Part shown: one piece after another, positions 46,640-57,290 of the stretch
Layout of the letters: every line of letters starts with the position of its first letter
Position numbering within the stretch: position 1 is the first letter of the stretch
Source of the DNA: Sarcophilus harrisii
Lineage: Eukaryota; Chordata; Mammalia; Dasyuromorphia; Dasyuridae
Reading direction: 5' to 3'
Length of the DNA stretch: 64,000 bases
Assembly (NCBI RefSeq): GCF_902635505.1
Contig: NC_045430.1
Span: 109,052,425-109,116,424, forward strand
Notes under the pieces: model-generated
What the model saw: only the letters and a program-made list of their open reading frames with translations
Database searches by the model: none
Told to the model about the DNA's origin: nothing
Made by a program: the position numbers and the translations under genes

Positions 46640-47365
46640 AGGGTTAATATGGTTGAAATGAACAACAGTTTTTAAAACTTGCAACAAACCAATGAAGAGA
46701 CCTTTTAATTTCAATTCAGAAATTGTGTGCTATCTAATCAGATTTCAACCCTAATGAAAATCCACATTCCTAATACATTTCTTTCCTGAAGCAGCAACAG
46801 ATGCACTTCCCTCAGACATATCTGAGCAGCCCCAGGCAGGCAGAATCAAGGGATCTCTCTGAATAACCTCCCAACTCTCTGTTCTCAAGACCAAATCTCA
46901 CTAGAATAGTAAGGAGGGGGACAGGATTAGAGAACCCAAGAAGGACTGAAAATGCCCAATAAAAGATAGTTATTTCTCTTTGAATATTTGACAGGTTCAA
47001 AGTACTTAGGATCACGCTAAGGATCTACATTTGGGAACTAGAAATTTATTTATAAGAGATGAATCAGGGAAACCCTTTAACCTACTTCCCTAGAGATGTT
47101 TTAAGAATGAAAGATATAATTCTGCCTCTTCCCTCCATAACTACCACGCTTCCCAGCCCCAGTTCCCCATTTGTTCAGTGTAAGTTGGGTGTCACACTAC
47201 TGCCAGACCAGAGATGAAAGATATCTAGGGTTACCTGCTAGGATAGGGAATCAAACTTTTTCAATCCAACCTGATCCATTACAGGCTTCAACAGGTAGCA
47301 GTAGAAAAAGAAAATTACAGGAGAATGTGTATGATTGAGAAAGCCAGATGCAAGAATACAATCTG
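46640..47365. other. Intergenic upstream of KCNA5
   Basis: No gene or firm repeat seen between the simple-repeat block and the MAR1 SINE. Confidence 0.5.
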
Positions 47366-47381
47366 ATTTATTTTAGGGTTG

Positions 47382-47524
47382 TTTTTTTTTTTGAGGCAAT
47401 TGGGATTAAGTGACTTGCCCAGGGTCACATAGCTGGGAAGTGTTAAGTGTCAGAGGTCAATTTGAACTCAGATCCTCCTGATTTCAGGGCTGGTGCTCTA
47501 TCCACTGCACCACCTAGCTGCCCC
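47382..47524 (-). mobile_element. MAR1-type SINE with target-site duplication
   Basis: Antisense: poly-T, TTGAGGCAATTGGGATTAAG, TGACTTGCCCAGGGTCACAT, ATTTGAACTCAGATCCTCCT, CCACTGCACCACCTAGCTGC. An 8-bp TATTTTAG occurs on both sides (47369-47376 and 47525-47532). Well preserved, so relatively young. Confidence 0.92.
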
Positions 47525-47639
47525 TATTTTAGTTTTTAAATAAATAAAATCATGCAGGAACATATGAAACGGATGAACAACAACGACAAAAAAAGGATAA
47601 AGTTGTTATGTGACTTTCACATATATCTGTGGAGATATA

Positions 47640-48300
47640 TAGATACATGTGTATTTTATTGATTAACTTTCCCTTTACATCACAATCCTTTCTCTACCAC
47701 CTCTAGATTGAACCCTCACTTAGTAGAAAGAATTTTGCGCTTTGGGAGGGTAAATAATTAAGCAAAAGGATCCATATAATAACTCCTTCTGACAAAATAT
47801 CCAACATTTTGTCCTAACTCCTCCTGCTGCTCCCCATTTCTCTTCCATGTCACATGCATGTGACATCAATTGTCCTATCAGGGAATCATGACTTTTCCAA
47901 TTGCTCAACATTTTACATCCTTTTAGTGATTTCTCATTTATATTTTATAGTCCCTCTGTAGAGTTATTTTCTTAGTTTTGCTTATTTTATCCTGTACCAG
48001 TTTATACAAATATATCCAGATTTCCCTGAAATCCTCATATTCATCATTTTTTACAACAGAATAATATTCCATTCTAATTCTATGCCATAAAAAGCTATTC
48101 CACAGTCAATATGTATACCTTTTTTTTTCCCTCAGTTTTTTAACCACCCAAAAAGTGCTGCTGCAATGAACATTTGGTATATATTAGACTTTTAAATTTG
48201 TTTCTAAATCCCTTAAAATGAATCCAGTTGTGAGATTATAGGGTTAAAGAGAATAGAAATTTAGAAACTTTTCTTGAAATTCAGAAACCTTAGATTTTGA
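47640..48300 (-). mobile_element. L1-type ORF2 3' region, antisense, strongly decayed
   Basis: The plus strand shows ACAACAGAATAATATTCCAT, AAGTGCTGCTGCAATGAACA and AATCCAGTTGTGAGATTATA. This is the antisense order of the ORF2 C-terminus read forward at 30.4 and 33.9 kb. It may extend to about 48800 in T-rich sequence. Confidence 0.5.
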
Positions 48301-49225
48301 ATAGGCAATTTGTATATAAAGATATATAGATATCTGTTTCTATACACACATATATATTTATATTGTTACATATACATATACATGTATAGTTATATATACA
48401 TACATTTGTAAATATATTAACATTTTGGAGCAATTTTCTGTATTGATATTCAAATATTAGATTTTTTATATTATTGTGCCTTTCACAATTTATTATTTTT
48501 AGATTATTTCTTCAAATCCTAATTTCAAGTTCAAATTTTTTTTGAAGAACTATTTTATATTTATTTATTGTTTTGATCATGTTATTTTTCCTTTTGCCTC
48601 TGCATTTTTAAAAATTTCAGTTCTCTTTTCTGGTGTGCCAGAAAGTGTCTCTTTTGTTCTTTTTTTTTGTTGTTGTTCTAATTTGCCTATTCTTTTATTT
48701 TGCTGCTTTTTTAATAACTCTAATTTTGGGATTTTAGAACTATCAACATGATTTTCATTTGATTATTTAATTTCTCTTCTAGTTCCTGGCTCATTTTTCT
48801 CAGCTTGTAAAAATGGGCATAAAATAGTTGTGAAAATAAAATGAGATAATATTATAAAACTCTTAGTACACTGCCTGGCACAATGCTTGTTTCTTTCTTT
48901 TCTTCCTTCCTGAGTCATTCTGGAGGTTTTTAGAATCATTTTTTTGTCATTTCAGGAGACCCTTAAAAAATTGTCATAGTGTCCTCACCTTTTGGAGGAG
49001 AATTTTGCCAGTTTCCTTTCTTGAGTTATGTGAATAGATGGTTCTTGTCTTTAAATATCCATTTCTACTTTATCAGCTATTATCTGTTTTATCAATTACT
49101 GTTCTGATTTTTATGGTGTTTTTTCTGTACATATGCTTTTTTTACAGCTGATTTTTTTTCCCTTTTGGAAAGCTTCTTAGAATCACCATGTTCCTCTTTG
49201 TGTCTGTTCTATATTCTCTATAAAG
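48301..49225. other. T-rich intergenic DNA, possibly LINE antisense
   Basis: T-rich plus strand with TA-rich patches near 48330-48400. No firm assignment. Confidence 0.4.
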
Positions 49226-49520
49226 ATGTATTGGGTGTACAAGAAGGACTAGCACCTCTGGTGACTAGAACCACTAGTGGGAAGGTTTGCTGACCCTTTT
49301 CAGGACTGGTTATTCACCTTTGGTGTCTACCTTCACCCAAATGTCATCTATAGCCCAAAAAAGAAGTAGCACGTGCAGCATCCTGACCCCATAAACTGTC
49401 TCATCAGAGATTGGTTTAGAGTAACCAGTGGATCTCAAACCCATAGGTACCACCCATTTGCATGTCTACACCAAGCATGTAAAGAATTCCACGGATGGAA
49501 TGGCAAATGAAAACAATTTG
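49226..49520 (+). mobile_element. Possible SINE-like interspersed repeat, family unknown
   Basis: AGGACTAGCACCTCTGGTGA, GTTTGCTGACCCTTTTCAGG and TAGAGTAACCAGTGGATCTC resemble a repeat I associate with marsupial genomes. No second copy is in the window, so support is weak. Confidence 0.3.
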
Positions 49521-49639
49521 TTCCTATTCTAGTCTATTTTCATTTTTATTCTACCTCCCTCCATTTAACAATTGCCAAATGTCTATGTGTAAAATATAAT
49601 CTTTCCTCTAGTTACATTTAGCCAAAGCCATTTCAGACA

Positions 49640-49990
49640 CAGATCTCATACTGAATAGAATTGAATGTGCTTACAAATTCAGCTCAGCTACACTAAAATT
49701 ATGGGAATTGAGAAAGAATAATAGATTTTTAAAAGCAGCAGAGACAGACATTATGGAACCCTGAGACAATGAAGACTCCAAGGTCATACACTGCATCTAG
49801 GATCATTGCCAGTCATCTTGGCTTTTGTCTCACTATTGGATTTTAATGACTGTGGAAGAAAAAGGGAAGCTGCAATTTTGTACAACTGTATCTCCCTTAA
49901 ATTCAATTCACCTACAAGGCAAGACATCAACCATGATCTTAGACTGTACCTGTCATCCTCAGCTTTGAGAAAGACTGCTTTCATAGTATA
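49640..49990 (+). mobile_element. SINE-like repeat, copy 1 of a direct pair
   Basis: 49645-49800 (AATAGAATTGAATGTGCTTA, TTCAGCTCAGCTACACTAAA, ACATTATGGAACCCTGAGAC) recurs at 50112-50290. 49800-49960 matches the element at 41600-41780 (CCAGTCATCTTGGC, TTAAATTCAATTCACCTACA). Confidence 0.6.
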
Positions 49991-50109
49991 TCACCATGCA
50001 GTGGAAATAGGAAGAAGACTCAGATTGAGGCTTAGTTCAGGTCTATTTACATGGCTACTGAAGAAAGAAGAGACTTGGGGAAGCAAGAATAACCACAAAA
50101 AAACAGGTC

Positions 50110-50290
50110 TCCTGATCTCATATTGAATAGAATTGAATGTGCTTGCAAATTCAGCTCAGCTATACTAAAATTATGGGAAAGTGGAAAAAAAGAATAGACA
50201 TTTAAAGGCAGCAAAAGCAGGCATTATGGAACCCTTAGACAAGGAAGACTTCAAGGATATTCATCTCATCCTGCATCAAAAAAGAAGTCA
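50110..50290 (+). mobile_element. Repeat, copy 2 of a direct pair
   Basis: AATAGAATTGAATGTGCTTG, TTCAGCTCAGCTATACTAAA, GCATTATGGAACCCTTAGAC and TCATCTCATCCTGCATC repeat the 49645-49800 segment about 465 bp downstream. Confidence 0.6.
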
Positions 50291-50579
50291 AAAAAAGAGG
50301 CATTCTATACAAAATTTAATTTTTAAATATTATCTTTTAAAAAAAATAGAGAATCTATCAATAGCTCCATAAGAATTGGGATTTCTAGTCACCTATCAAT
50401 TCAGTTATCATTACCAAGAAATATATCATTTAAGATGAATTAATATTAAGATTATATATTATTTCAATTACAATATTATGGTTAATATGGTACTTATCTT
50501 GAAAAAAAAGGTGAAGTTTTCTCTCTTCTAAGCCCTTTATCCCATATGTAACCAGCTTAATTTTCTTTTCAAAAAATTT

Positions 50580-50800
50580 ATAAAAATATTTTAATGTTTT
50601 TCTTGTGCAATAGGATAAATGTGGAAATATGTTTAGAGGAATTGCACATGTTTAATCTATATAGAATTACTTGCTGCCTAAAGAAGGGGAGAGGGGGAGA
50701 GGAGGGAGAAAAATGTGGAACACAAGGTTTTGCAAAGGTGAATGCTGAAAATTATCTTTGTATGTATTTTAAAAATAAAAAAGCTATTATTAGAAAAAAT
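50580..50800 (+). mobile_element. L1-type LINE 3' end, copy 6
   Basis: TTTTTCTTGTGCAATAGGAT, AATGTGGAAATATGTTTAGA, TTACTTGCTGCCTAAAGAAG, CACAAGGTTTTGCAAAGGTG and the AAAATAAAAAAGCTATTATT end. This is the best-preserved 3' terminus of the family here. Confidence 0.8.
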
Positions 50801-51420
50801 ATTAATATATACATATATATATATTAATGAAGAAAGTTTTCTTTCTCCTTCCCTTCTAATTTTCCCCTTAATCCAGCATTCCAGGAAGTAAATCTAGAAA
50901 TGATCTTTCTCATTATGGTTTGATGAAAACAGAAAAAGCAGCAGGGTAAAGGCAAAAAACAATATTCTCCCTAGTGCACAAAGAAGGCAAAAAAAAAGAG
51001 AGGAAAAGACAAAAACAAAGAAAAGAACGAAGAAAGAAAGAATAAAGGGGTAAGGATAGAAAGGGAATGAAAGAGTTGATTCTTCAGAGAGACCTCAGGG
51101 CAGATCCCTTTATTTCTTGTTTAGAAGGATTAACTTTCCTGGATTAAAGGTCTGTTAAGGCCATTCACAAATCAAGCTTCACATCTGGAGCTGGGCTTTT
51201 CCTTTCTCTTCCTCCCCAGACCCAATTCAGAAGTATTCATTAATGAAATCAGTATATTTATAGTTGCCATTCTTTAGGATAGAAATGCTAAACTAGATTC
51301 AGTGAGCTCTAGAGGGCAAGTACTGATTTTAAGGGAAATTGTGCGTTTTCATCTCCCTATTCTTTTTTAGACAGTGATCATTTCAGATTGAAACTGAAAC
51401 ATAGTAACAAGGAGACCTAG

Positions 51421-51430
51421 TTTTGTTTTT

Positions 51431-51462
<32 letters not shown>
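51421..51462 (+). repeat. Poly(T) and (GT)n
   Basis: A T-run of about 20 followed by nine GT units. Confidence 0.9.
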
Positions 51463-51782
51463 ATTTCTCTTGCTTACCCATGTCTCTTTTTTCTTCAGTC
51501 TCCTGATATCTATGTAAATTGAACTTTTTTTTTTTTTATACTCGAGAAGGCCTTCATAAATTGTTGTGGTTAAAAAATGGTTCCAAATTTATTTACTTGG
51601 TGGAAAACTTTTTTGAGGTTTATTAGGCTGGTCCTAGACAAATTACAGTTCAGGGGATCCTGGACCATATCTACTATTCTAGCCTATAGGATCTGTCGTA
51701 CTTATGCTGCATTGGTATTGCCTTCAAAAGCCCAGTGTCAACTTGAAACCAAAATTCCAGTGTGACTATCTTCTTATAGTAA

Positions 51783-51834
51783 TCTCTCTCTGTTTCTGTG
51801 TTTCTGTGTCTCTGTGTCTGTGTCTGTTTATCTA

Positions 51835-51871
<37 letters not shown>

Positions 51872-51898
51872 TGATCTTTCTCAGGCTTTGGCTTTGTG

Positions 51899-51935
<37 letters not shown>

Positions 51936-51968
51936 TTGTCTGTCTGTCTCTGTGTGTCTGTTTATATA
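51783..51968 (+). repeat. TCTCTG/(TC)n/(TG)n simple repeat
   Basis: Degenerate TCTGTG units, a TC run, then a TG run at 51901-51933 and TCTG units. A compact relative in composition of the block beside KCNA5. Confidence 0.92.
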
Positions 51969-52527
51969 TTTACCCCACAATGATTCTAGAAAAACAGAAA
52001 TGCTATTCAATATTCCAGGTAGTTTAATTATGATCATACCTAGAGGAAGAAGGAAAAAAGAAATGACTTCTACATGACCAACCCATCTAAGACATCTGTG
52101 AATATTTCAAGATAAATATGAGCTACATTTATAGACTCTGACCTATAGATTTCTAAGAATAGGCTATACTAAGTCTACTGAACTTTTTTGTTATCTTGAT
52201 TACTATAGGGCATGAATCTGGATAGGTCAGCATTCTCAAAACATACGCTAGTGCCTAAAAATATTTAGGTTATTGATATTAAACCAATGACATTTCTTTA
52301 TTTCTGATAATAATAACAATAACAATGTGTATATGTATATATATATTAACTAACTCAGAGGGTTGCTGTACACTAAGTGCTCTAAAGCTGTTCAGTGTTA
52401 TATAAATGTGTATTATTATTATTAGGAAAGGGGGAACAAAGGAAGCAACACATGTCATATGATCATAGATTTAAACCTGGAAAGGGAAGAGACATTAGAG
52501 GCCATCCAATCCAACCCACTAATTTTA

Positions 52528-53060
52528 TTTTATTTTATAAAAAAATTTAGATTATACATGTACATTAATTTTTTACTTAATTCCATATAGTCATGTTGAG
52601 AAGAAAAATCAGAACAAAAGAGAAAAACTATGAGAAAGAAATAAAAACAAGGGGAAAAAGGTGAAAACTGTATGCTTCAAACCACATTCAGTCTCCATAA
52701 TTCTCTCTCTGGATGTGGATGGCATTTTCCATGCAAAATTTATTGGAATTGCCTTGAATCACTTCATTGCTGAGAACTATCATTCATAGTTGATCATCAT
52801 GCAATCTTCCTGTAACTGTGTACAATGTTCTAAAAGAACATTGTACACAGCAATCAGTTCATGTAAGTCTTTCTAAGTTTTTTTTTTTGAAATCAGCCTC
52901 ATCATCATTTTTATGGAGCAATAATATCCCATTATTTTCATATACCATAACTTAGACATTCCCCAACAGATGAAAATTCACTCATTTTACAGTTTTTTTG
53001 CCACCACAAATAGAACTGCTAGAAACATTTTTGCACATGGGGTCCTTTCCCCTCTCTTTG
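52528..53060 (-). mobile_element. L1-type LINE 3' end, copy 7, with target-site duplication
   Basis: Antisense 3' UTR and ORF2 end: T-rich left edge, CTCTCTGGATGTGGATGGCA, GTACACAGCAATCAGTTCAT, ATAATATCCCATTATTTTCA, AACATTTTTGCACATGG. Flanked by a 17-bp duplication with two mismatches (CCAACCCACTAATTTTA and CCAACCTACTCATTTTA). Confidence 0.8.
52816..52850. repeat. Perfect inverted repeat, 16-bp arms, 3-bp spacer
   Basis: CTGTGTACAATGTTCT, AAA, AGAACATTGTACACAG. It lies inside L1 copy 7. Copy 4 has only one GTACACAG half at the matching place. Confidence 0.95.
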
Positions 53061-53274
53061 CCAACCTACTCATTTTAAGGATGAAGGAAATAAGGCTCAG
53101 AGAGAAAGTAAATGACAAGTAACAGGATTGTAATTCCTTTGAAGACAAATCCAATACTCTTTCCAGTGTGCCAAATTTGCCTGGATACAACTCATCCTCC
53201 TTAGCCCTAACCTGTTGCTGTCTTAGTCTCCAAGTAAGGGGAGTTCATAATATTTTCTTCTCCAATGAATAAGT

Positions 53275-53507
53275 CATTTTTCAGTCTTCTCTGACTCTTT
53301 GTAACCCCATAGAGGATTTTCTCAGCAAAGATACTGGAGTAGTTTGCCATTTCCTTCTCCAGCTCATTTTAGAGATCAGGAAACTGAAGCAAATAGGATT
53401 AAATGATATGCCCAGGGTCACACAGCTAATTCTGAGAACAAATTTGAACCTAGATCTTCTTGACTCCAAGTCCTATATTCCATCAACTGCACCACCCAGC
53501 TGCCTTT
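53275..53507 (-). mobile_element. MON1-type SINE, full length
   Basis: TTCTCTGACTCTTTGTAACC, TTGCCATTTCCTTCTCCAGC, CCCAGGGTCACACAGCTAAT, CTGCACCACCCAGCTGCC. Complete antisense order. Confidence 0.9.
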
Positions 53508-53514
53508 GATGTAG

Positions 53515-53800
53515 AAGGTATGCAGAAGTTCCTTTAAATCACACTCTCATAGAGATCCACTATTAAATTTTCACTGTGAACATTTACCCCATAAAACATT
53601 TCAGAATAAGGCTTGATTTATTGTTTAACTAATTGTGTAGATTAAAGAAACTAATGTAGAAGATGTTAATAAAAATTAAACTTGAAATGTGTCCTGTGTA
53701 CTTTTTTCTTTCTTTTGTTCAGGAAACATGAGCAGGATGATCCTATTGTTAAACATTTACCAGCATACCCCTGCTCTGATGGCTAACCACCTTAACAATT
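53515..53800 (+). mobile_element. Unassigned interspersed repeat, copy A
   Basis: Shares TAAATTTTCACTGTGAACAT, GATTTATTGTTTAACTAATT, GAAACTAATGTAGAAGATG and TTAAACATTTACCAGCATAC, in order, with the MON1-interrupted copy at 62030-62540. An open frame at 53689-54018 starts inside it and is not credible as a gene. Confidence 0.5.
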
Positions 53801-54505
53801 CTCCTGAACCCTCAGAGGCTGGTGCTTTAAAACCTTGTGTTTCATTAATCACTGACATTTCTCTTGAAGAAAAAGACAGCATGATTTCTTGCACACGGCA
53901 ATCATTTCTTTCTTTCAATAAAGACAGTAATCTGGGGAATGGCAATTATGTCTGCAGAATTACCAACCTTGTAGCAAGCATCATCTACAGTCTGAAATTA
54001 CATAGTATTCATTTGTAGCTATTTTAATGTCTGTCCTCCTCTCCCTTCCCCCACCTCAACTCAACAGATTTTGATTAATCCTAGATAATAACTTCCTTAT
54101 TTTTAGCAGGCTGTTGCTGCTACAATATTTGAGGATCACAATAACGACTTCCACAGGTTCAGCTGGAACTCAGCCACCACCCATTTAATTTCCCTAGCCA
54201 GCCTCAAAGCTTTTGTCTCCAACAACAAAGAGGGATTGGCGGGGACTGGCAGATGCTCCCCTGCTGATTTGGTGAATTGGTTGGCTATCCTCAGTGGAAC
54301 TGTATTATTCCTACTATACCAGGGGATTATCAAACACCAATTTGCTGAGGGTGTATGTACTTGCATACCTAACTTGAGCTCCTAACCACATAGTAGTACT
54401 ATGATGTTCAGGAATGAATGAAAGGATGGAGAAAGTATTATGAAGGATGTTAGAAGCTAATCATTATAATTCATTTTCAGACAAAAAGATTTAAATTGTG
54501 TCTTA
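53801..54505. other. Intergenic, no gene recognised
   Basis: Unassigned sequence. Confidence 0.5.
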
Positions 54506-54509
54506 CTGA

Positions 54510-54850
54510 AGAGGCAACATTATTTAATGGCAGTAGAGCTGACCTCAATCTCAGGAAGACCAGAGTTCAAATCCTTTTTCTAGTAGGTGGTACTGGTTCT
54601 CAGTAGCCAGTCGACTTTCTGGATCTATAAATTACAAAGCAATCGCAGATCTACCTTGGGAAAGGAAATTTTCTTAACCAAAGTCCTACAATTTATATCA
54701 GTGGTGTTAAACTAAATAGAAATGAATCCCCGGAGACAATAGATTGGAAACCAATATTATCTACATTGCACTGCATTTTCATTTATTTTGTTAAACATTT
54801 CCCCAAAATATCTTAATCTGGTTTAGCCCACTCATGAGTTTTTCAGATAG
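54510..54850. mobile_element. MIR fragment and hAT-like DNA transposon copy B
   Basis: 54510-54640: MIR head and B-box region (AGAGTTCAAATCCTTTTTCT). 54695-54850: CAGTGGTGTTAAACTAAATA, CATTTATTTTGTTAAACATT, TCCCCAAAATATCTTAATCT and a CACTCATGAGTTTT end, the reverse-oriented relative of 8745-8935. Confidence 0.5.
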
Positions 54851-55184
54851 CAGACAGAAAGAGAGTTTGAAATCTCTGTCCTATACCAAAGAAAGTACAA
54901 ATCTAGATCAAAAGAATAAAATAAAAATTATATATGACTTAAAGGTTTGTGGAGAACTTTCTCTGAATATTTCCTGTGGTAGGGATAAATTCAGCTTTTC
55001 ATGTTTGTGGTTAATGTACAAATTCTTAACAAAATTGCAAAGGAGACTGCTATCGTACTTGTACTGATTTTAGGTTTCTCTCTGACTGCTCAAATCTCAT
55101 TCCTCCAACTTTGGGAGCTTTGTTTCAATTAGCTATTTAAAAGGCAGATACCTGATTGAATTAATTTTTATTAAAGTGTGAATT

Positions 55185-55365
55185 CATTCATTCAACAGAA
55201 ATCTCTAAGCACACCTAGTATCAATGAGTCTCCTAGACAGGGGTGATACAAAAGCAAAAAGAAAAAAGAAAAGAAAAGAAAAATATATGGAAATAGTCTC
55301 TTCTTTTAGGGGGCTGGAGGTAGGCCAAAATGCACACAGATCAGCAGATATATAATATGAATGTC
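55185..55365 (-). mobile_element. L2 LINE 3' region, antisense
   Basis: CATTCATTCAACAGAAATCT, AAGCACACCTAGTATC and GGGTGATACAAAAGC, with an AAAAG low-complexity patch. Confidence 0.55.
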
Positions 55366-55998
55366 TTGACCACAATTGTTGTAGATATCACTAATGAGAT
55401 CAAGTCACTCTGTAGATGGATGCCTGCAGTTCAGGTAAAAATTTCTTAGCATCTTGAACTTGTGAGGAAAGGTGATTATGAGAGGAAAAAGAGGAAGAAT
55501 GGGAGGCATAGAAGCAGACAAAGAAGAGCTTCCATTATGAAGAATTAATGCTACAGAACTCCCAATATATAGATGACATATGCAAGGCCCATATTCAGGG
55601 TAGGATCTATATATTAAATATAAGCCATGAACTGGAGACCAAGTCTGATGATTTCCATTCCCATCTATTTCTCTAGCTGTCCTGAGTGGGGAAGATATTC
55701 CCTTAGAGCCTGACACATCCCTTAGGGTATGGGGAATGTCTCCCTTATGAATTTAAAAGTTTATCTTATTTCTCAAGAGAGTTATTATGATGAAGCTCTC
55801 AGCCCAATGAATTCAGCTTACAAGTTATTGTTTGAATTCAACATTGTTTGGAAAAGGCTGAGGAAAAGAGAGATTTGAAACTGTTAGATCTGTCAAAGTG
55901 ACAATATACCTGGGAGTTCTGAGCCAAAGGGAGAAATTAAAGGAGTTAATTGATTCCATTTTACAGCTTCACAGAACTATTTATATCTATGTATATCT

Positions 55999-56041
<43 letters not shown>

Positions 56042-56940
56042 TTACTAGAATTTCTCTGGTATCTAAAATAAGTCAGTCACAATTCAGAAAACTAAAAGGG
56101 CTGGAATTGAGATAGGTATCCACCATTACCCATAACATGTTTTGAAAGCACATCACTCCCCAGAGGGAAGAAGCTGAAGGAGTAGTTGAAGAAAAAGTTA
56201 CATACTAGAGGAGAAGTAGTCCTACAAGAAAAAAGACTTAGGGGCAGGGGAGGGTTTAGGAGGCAGAAAGAGAGTAAAAAGACAAAGAGCTTTGCTTACC
56301 TGCTCACTAGCCTATAAATAAGCATCAATGTCACTGAAGTTTGTCTGAAGCCTTTTAAAATTTTTTTCTCTTCTCTACTGTAGAGATTTTGAACGATAAT
56401 CTATGTCCTCCATTTATTTTTTTTAACAATCTTCCTGAATCACTACAAAAATATTGGAGATACTCATTCTGAAAAGTACATTAATTTATTTTCTTTTTAT
56501 TCATTTTCCCCTTGACATATTTGAATTTTAGGCTGAATTTAGCTTGACTTGTACCAATTTTGTTGAAGAAACTTTTTTTTATCATTTTGGTACACAGTTC
56601 TAAAAACACTTTTGTTCCTTTTCCACTTTTTTATAGCTCAATTTTTAAATACAAAAAATCTGCTTCTATTTTTAAATTTTCTTTTGTTTTGGTTTCCATT
56701 CCCCTCCCCCCAGAGTTCCCCATGGATATTTATTTCCCTGTGTCATATCAACCTCCTGAATACACCTTATAAATATAAAAGTATGATTTTCAGTGCTATT
56801 AACATTATGATAATTATGTGTTAACTGAAACTATATGTCTATGCCAGTAATTCTGATCTGAATGCTATGGTTTATTTACCTCTATATCAGTTGCTACTAA
56901 TTGCAGTTTCTTGGTCACATGCTAAGTATGCATTGCTTCA
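55366..56940. other. Intergenic with (CA)17 tract
   Basis: (AC) repeat at 56003-56037. The rest is unassigned. Open frames at 55405-55716 and 56560-56824 show no known motif. Confidence 0.55.
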
Positions 56941-56944
56941 CTAT

Positions 56945-57290
56945 AATTTAATCCATCAATCAATAAACACTTAATAAGCACCTACTATATGCCCAGCACT
57001 GTGCTAAACTCTAGGAATTAAAAAAAAAAAGACAAATGATAATCCCTAATTTCAAGGAACTCACAATCTGATTGAAGAGAGAACATGCAAACAAATATAT
57101 ACAAACGACCTACAATAGAAGATAAACAGAAAATAATAAAGGGAAGGCGCCAGAGTTAAGAGGAATTGGAAAAGGCTTCCTGAAAAGAGATGGAAATTTA
57201 GTTGGGACTTACAGGAAGCCAGGGAAATCAGTAGGCAGAGTTGAGAAGGGAAAGAATTCAGGCATGGAAGAAATCCAGAAAAAAATTCTC
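56945..57290 (-). mobile_element. L2 LINE 3' region, antisense, long copy
   Basis: CAATCAATAAACACTTAATA, AGCACCTACTATATGCCCAG, AGAGAACATGCAAACAAATA, AGTTAAGAGGAATTGGAAAA, GCCAGGGAAATCAGTAGGCA, in the standard antisense order. Confidence 0.85.

Larger units (their letters stand above)
52455..53180. mobile_element. MIR/L3-like repeat split by an L1 insertion
   Basis: 52455-52527 (GATCATAGATTTAAACCTGG, AGGCCATCCAATCCAACCC) continues after the insert at 53061-53180 (CATTTTAAGGATGAAGGAAA, TAAGGCTCAGAGAGAAAGTA). Removing 52528-53060 restores the usual order of this ancient repeat. Confidence 0.7.

Noticed and set aside
51798-52077. Small open frames with Cys/Val/Leu/Ser repeats
   Set aside because: They translate a TG/TC simple repeat.
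53689-54018. 109-codon open frame preceded by a pyrimidine-rich, splice-acceptor-like stretch
   Set aside because: The start lies within a repeat that recurs at 62 kb, and the peptide matches nothing known. The pyrimidine tract is probably incidental.
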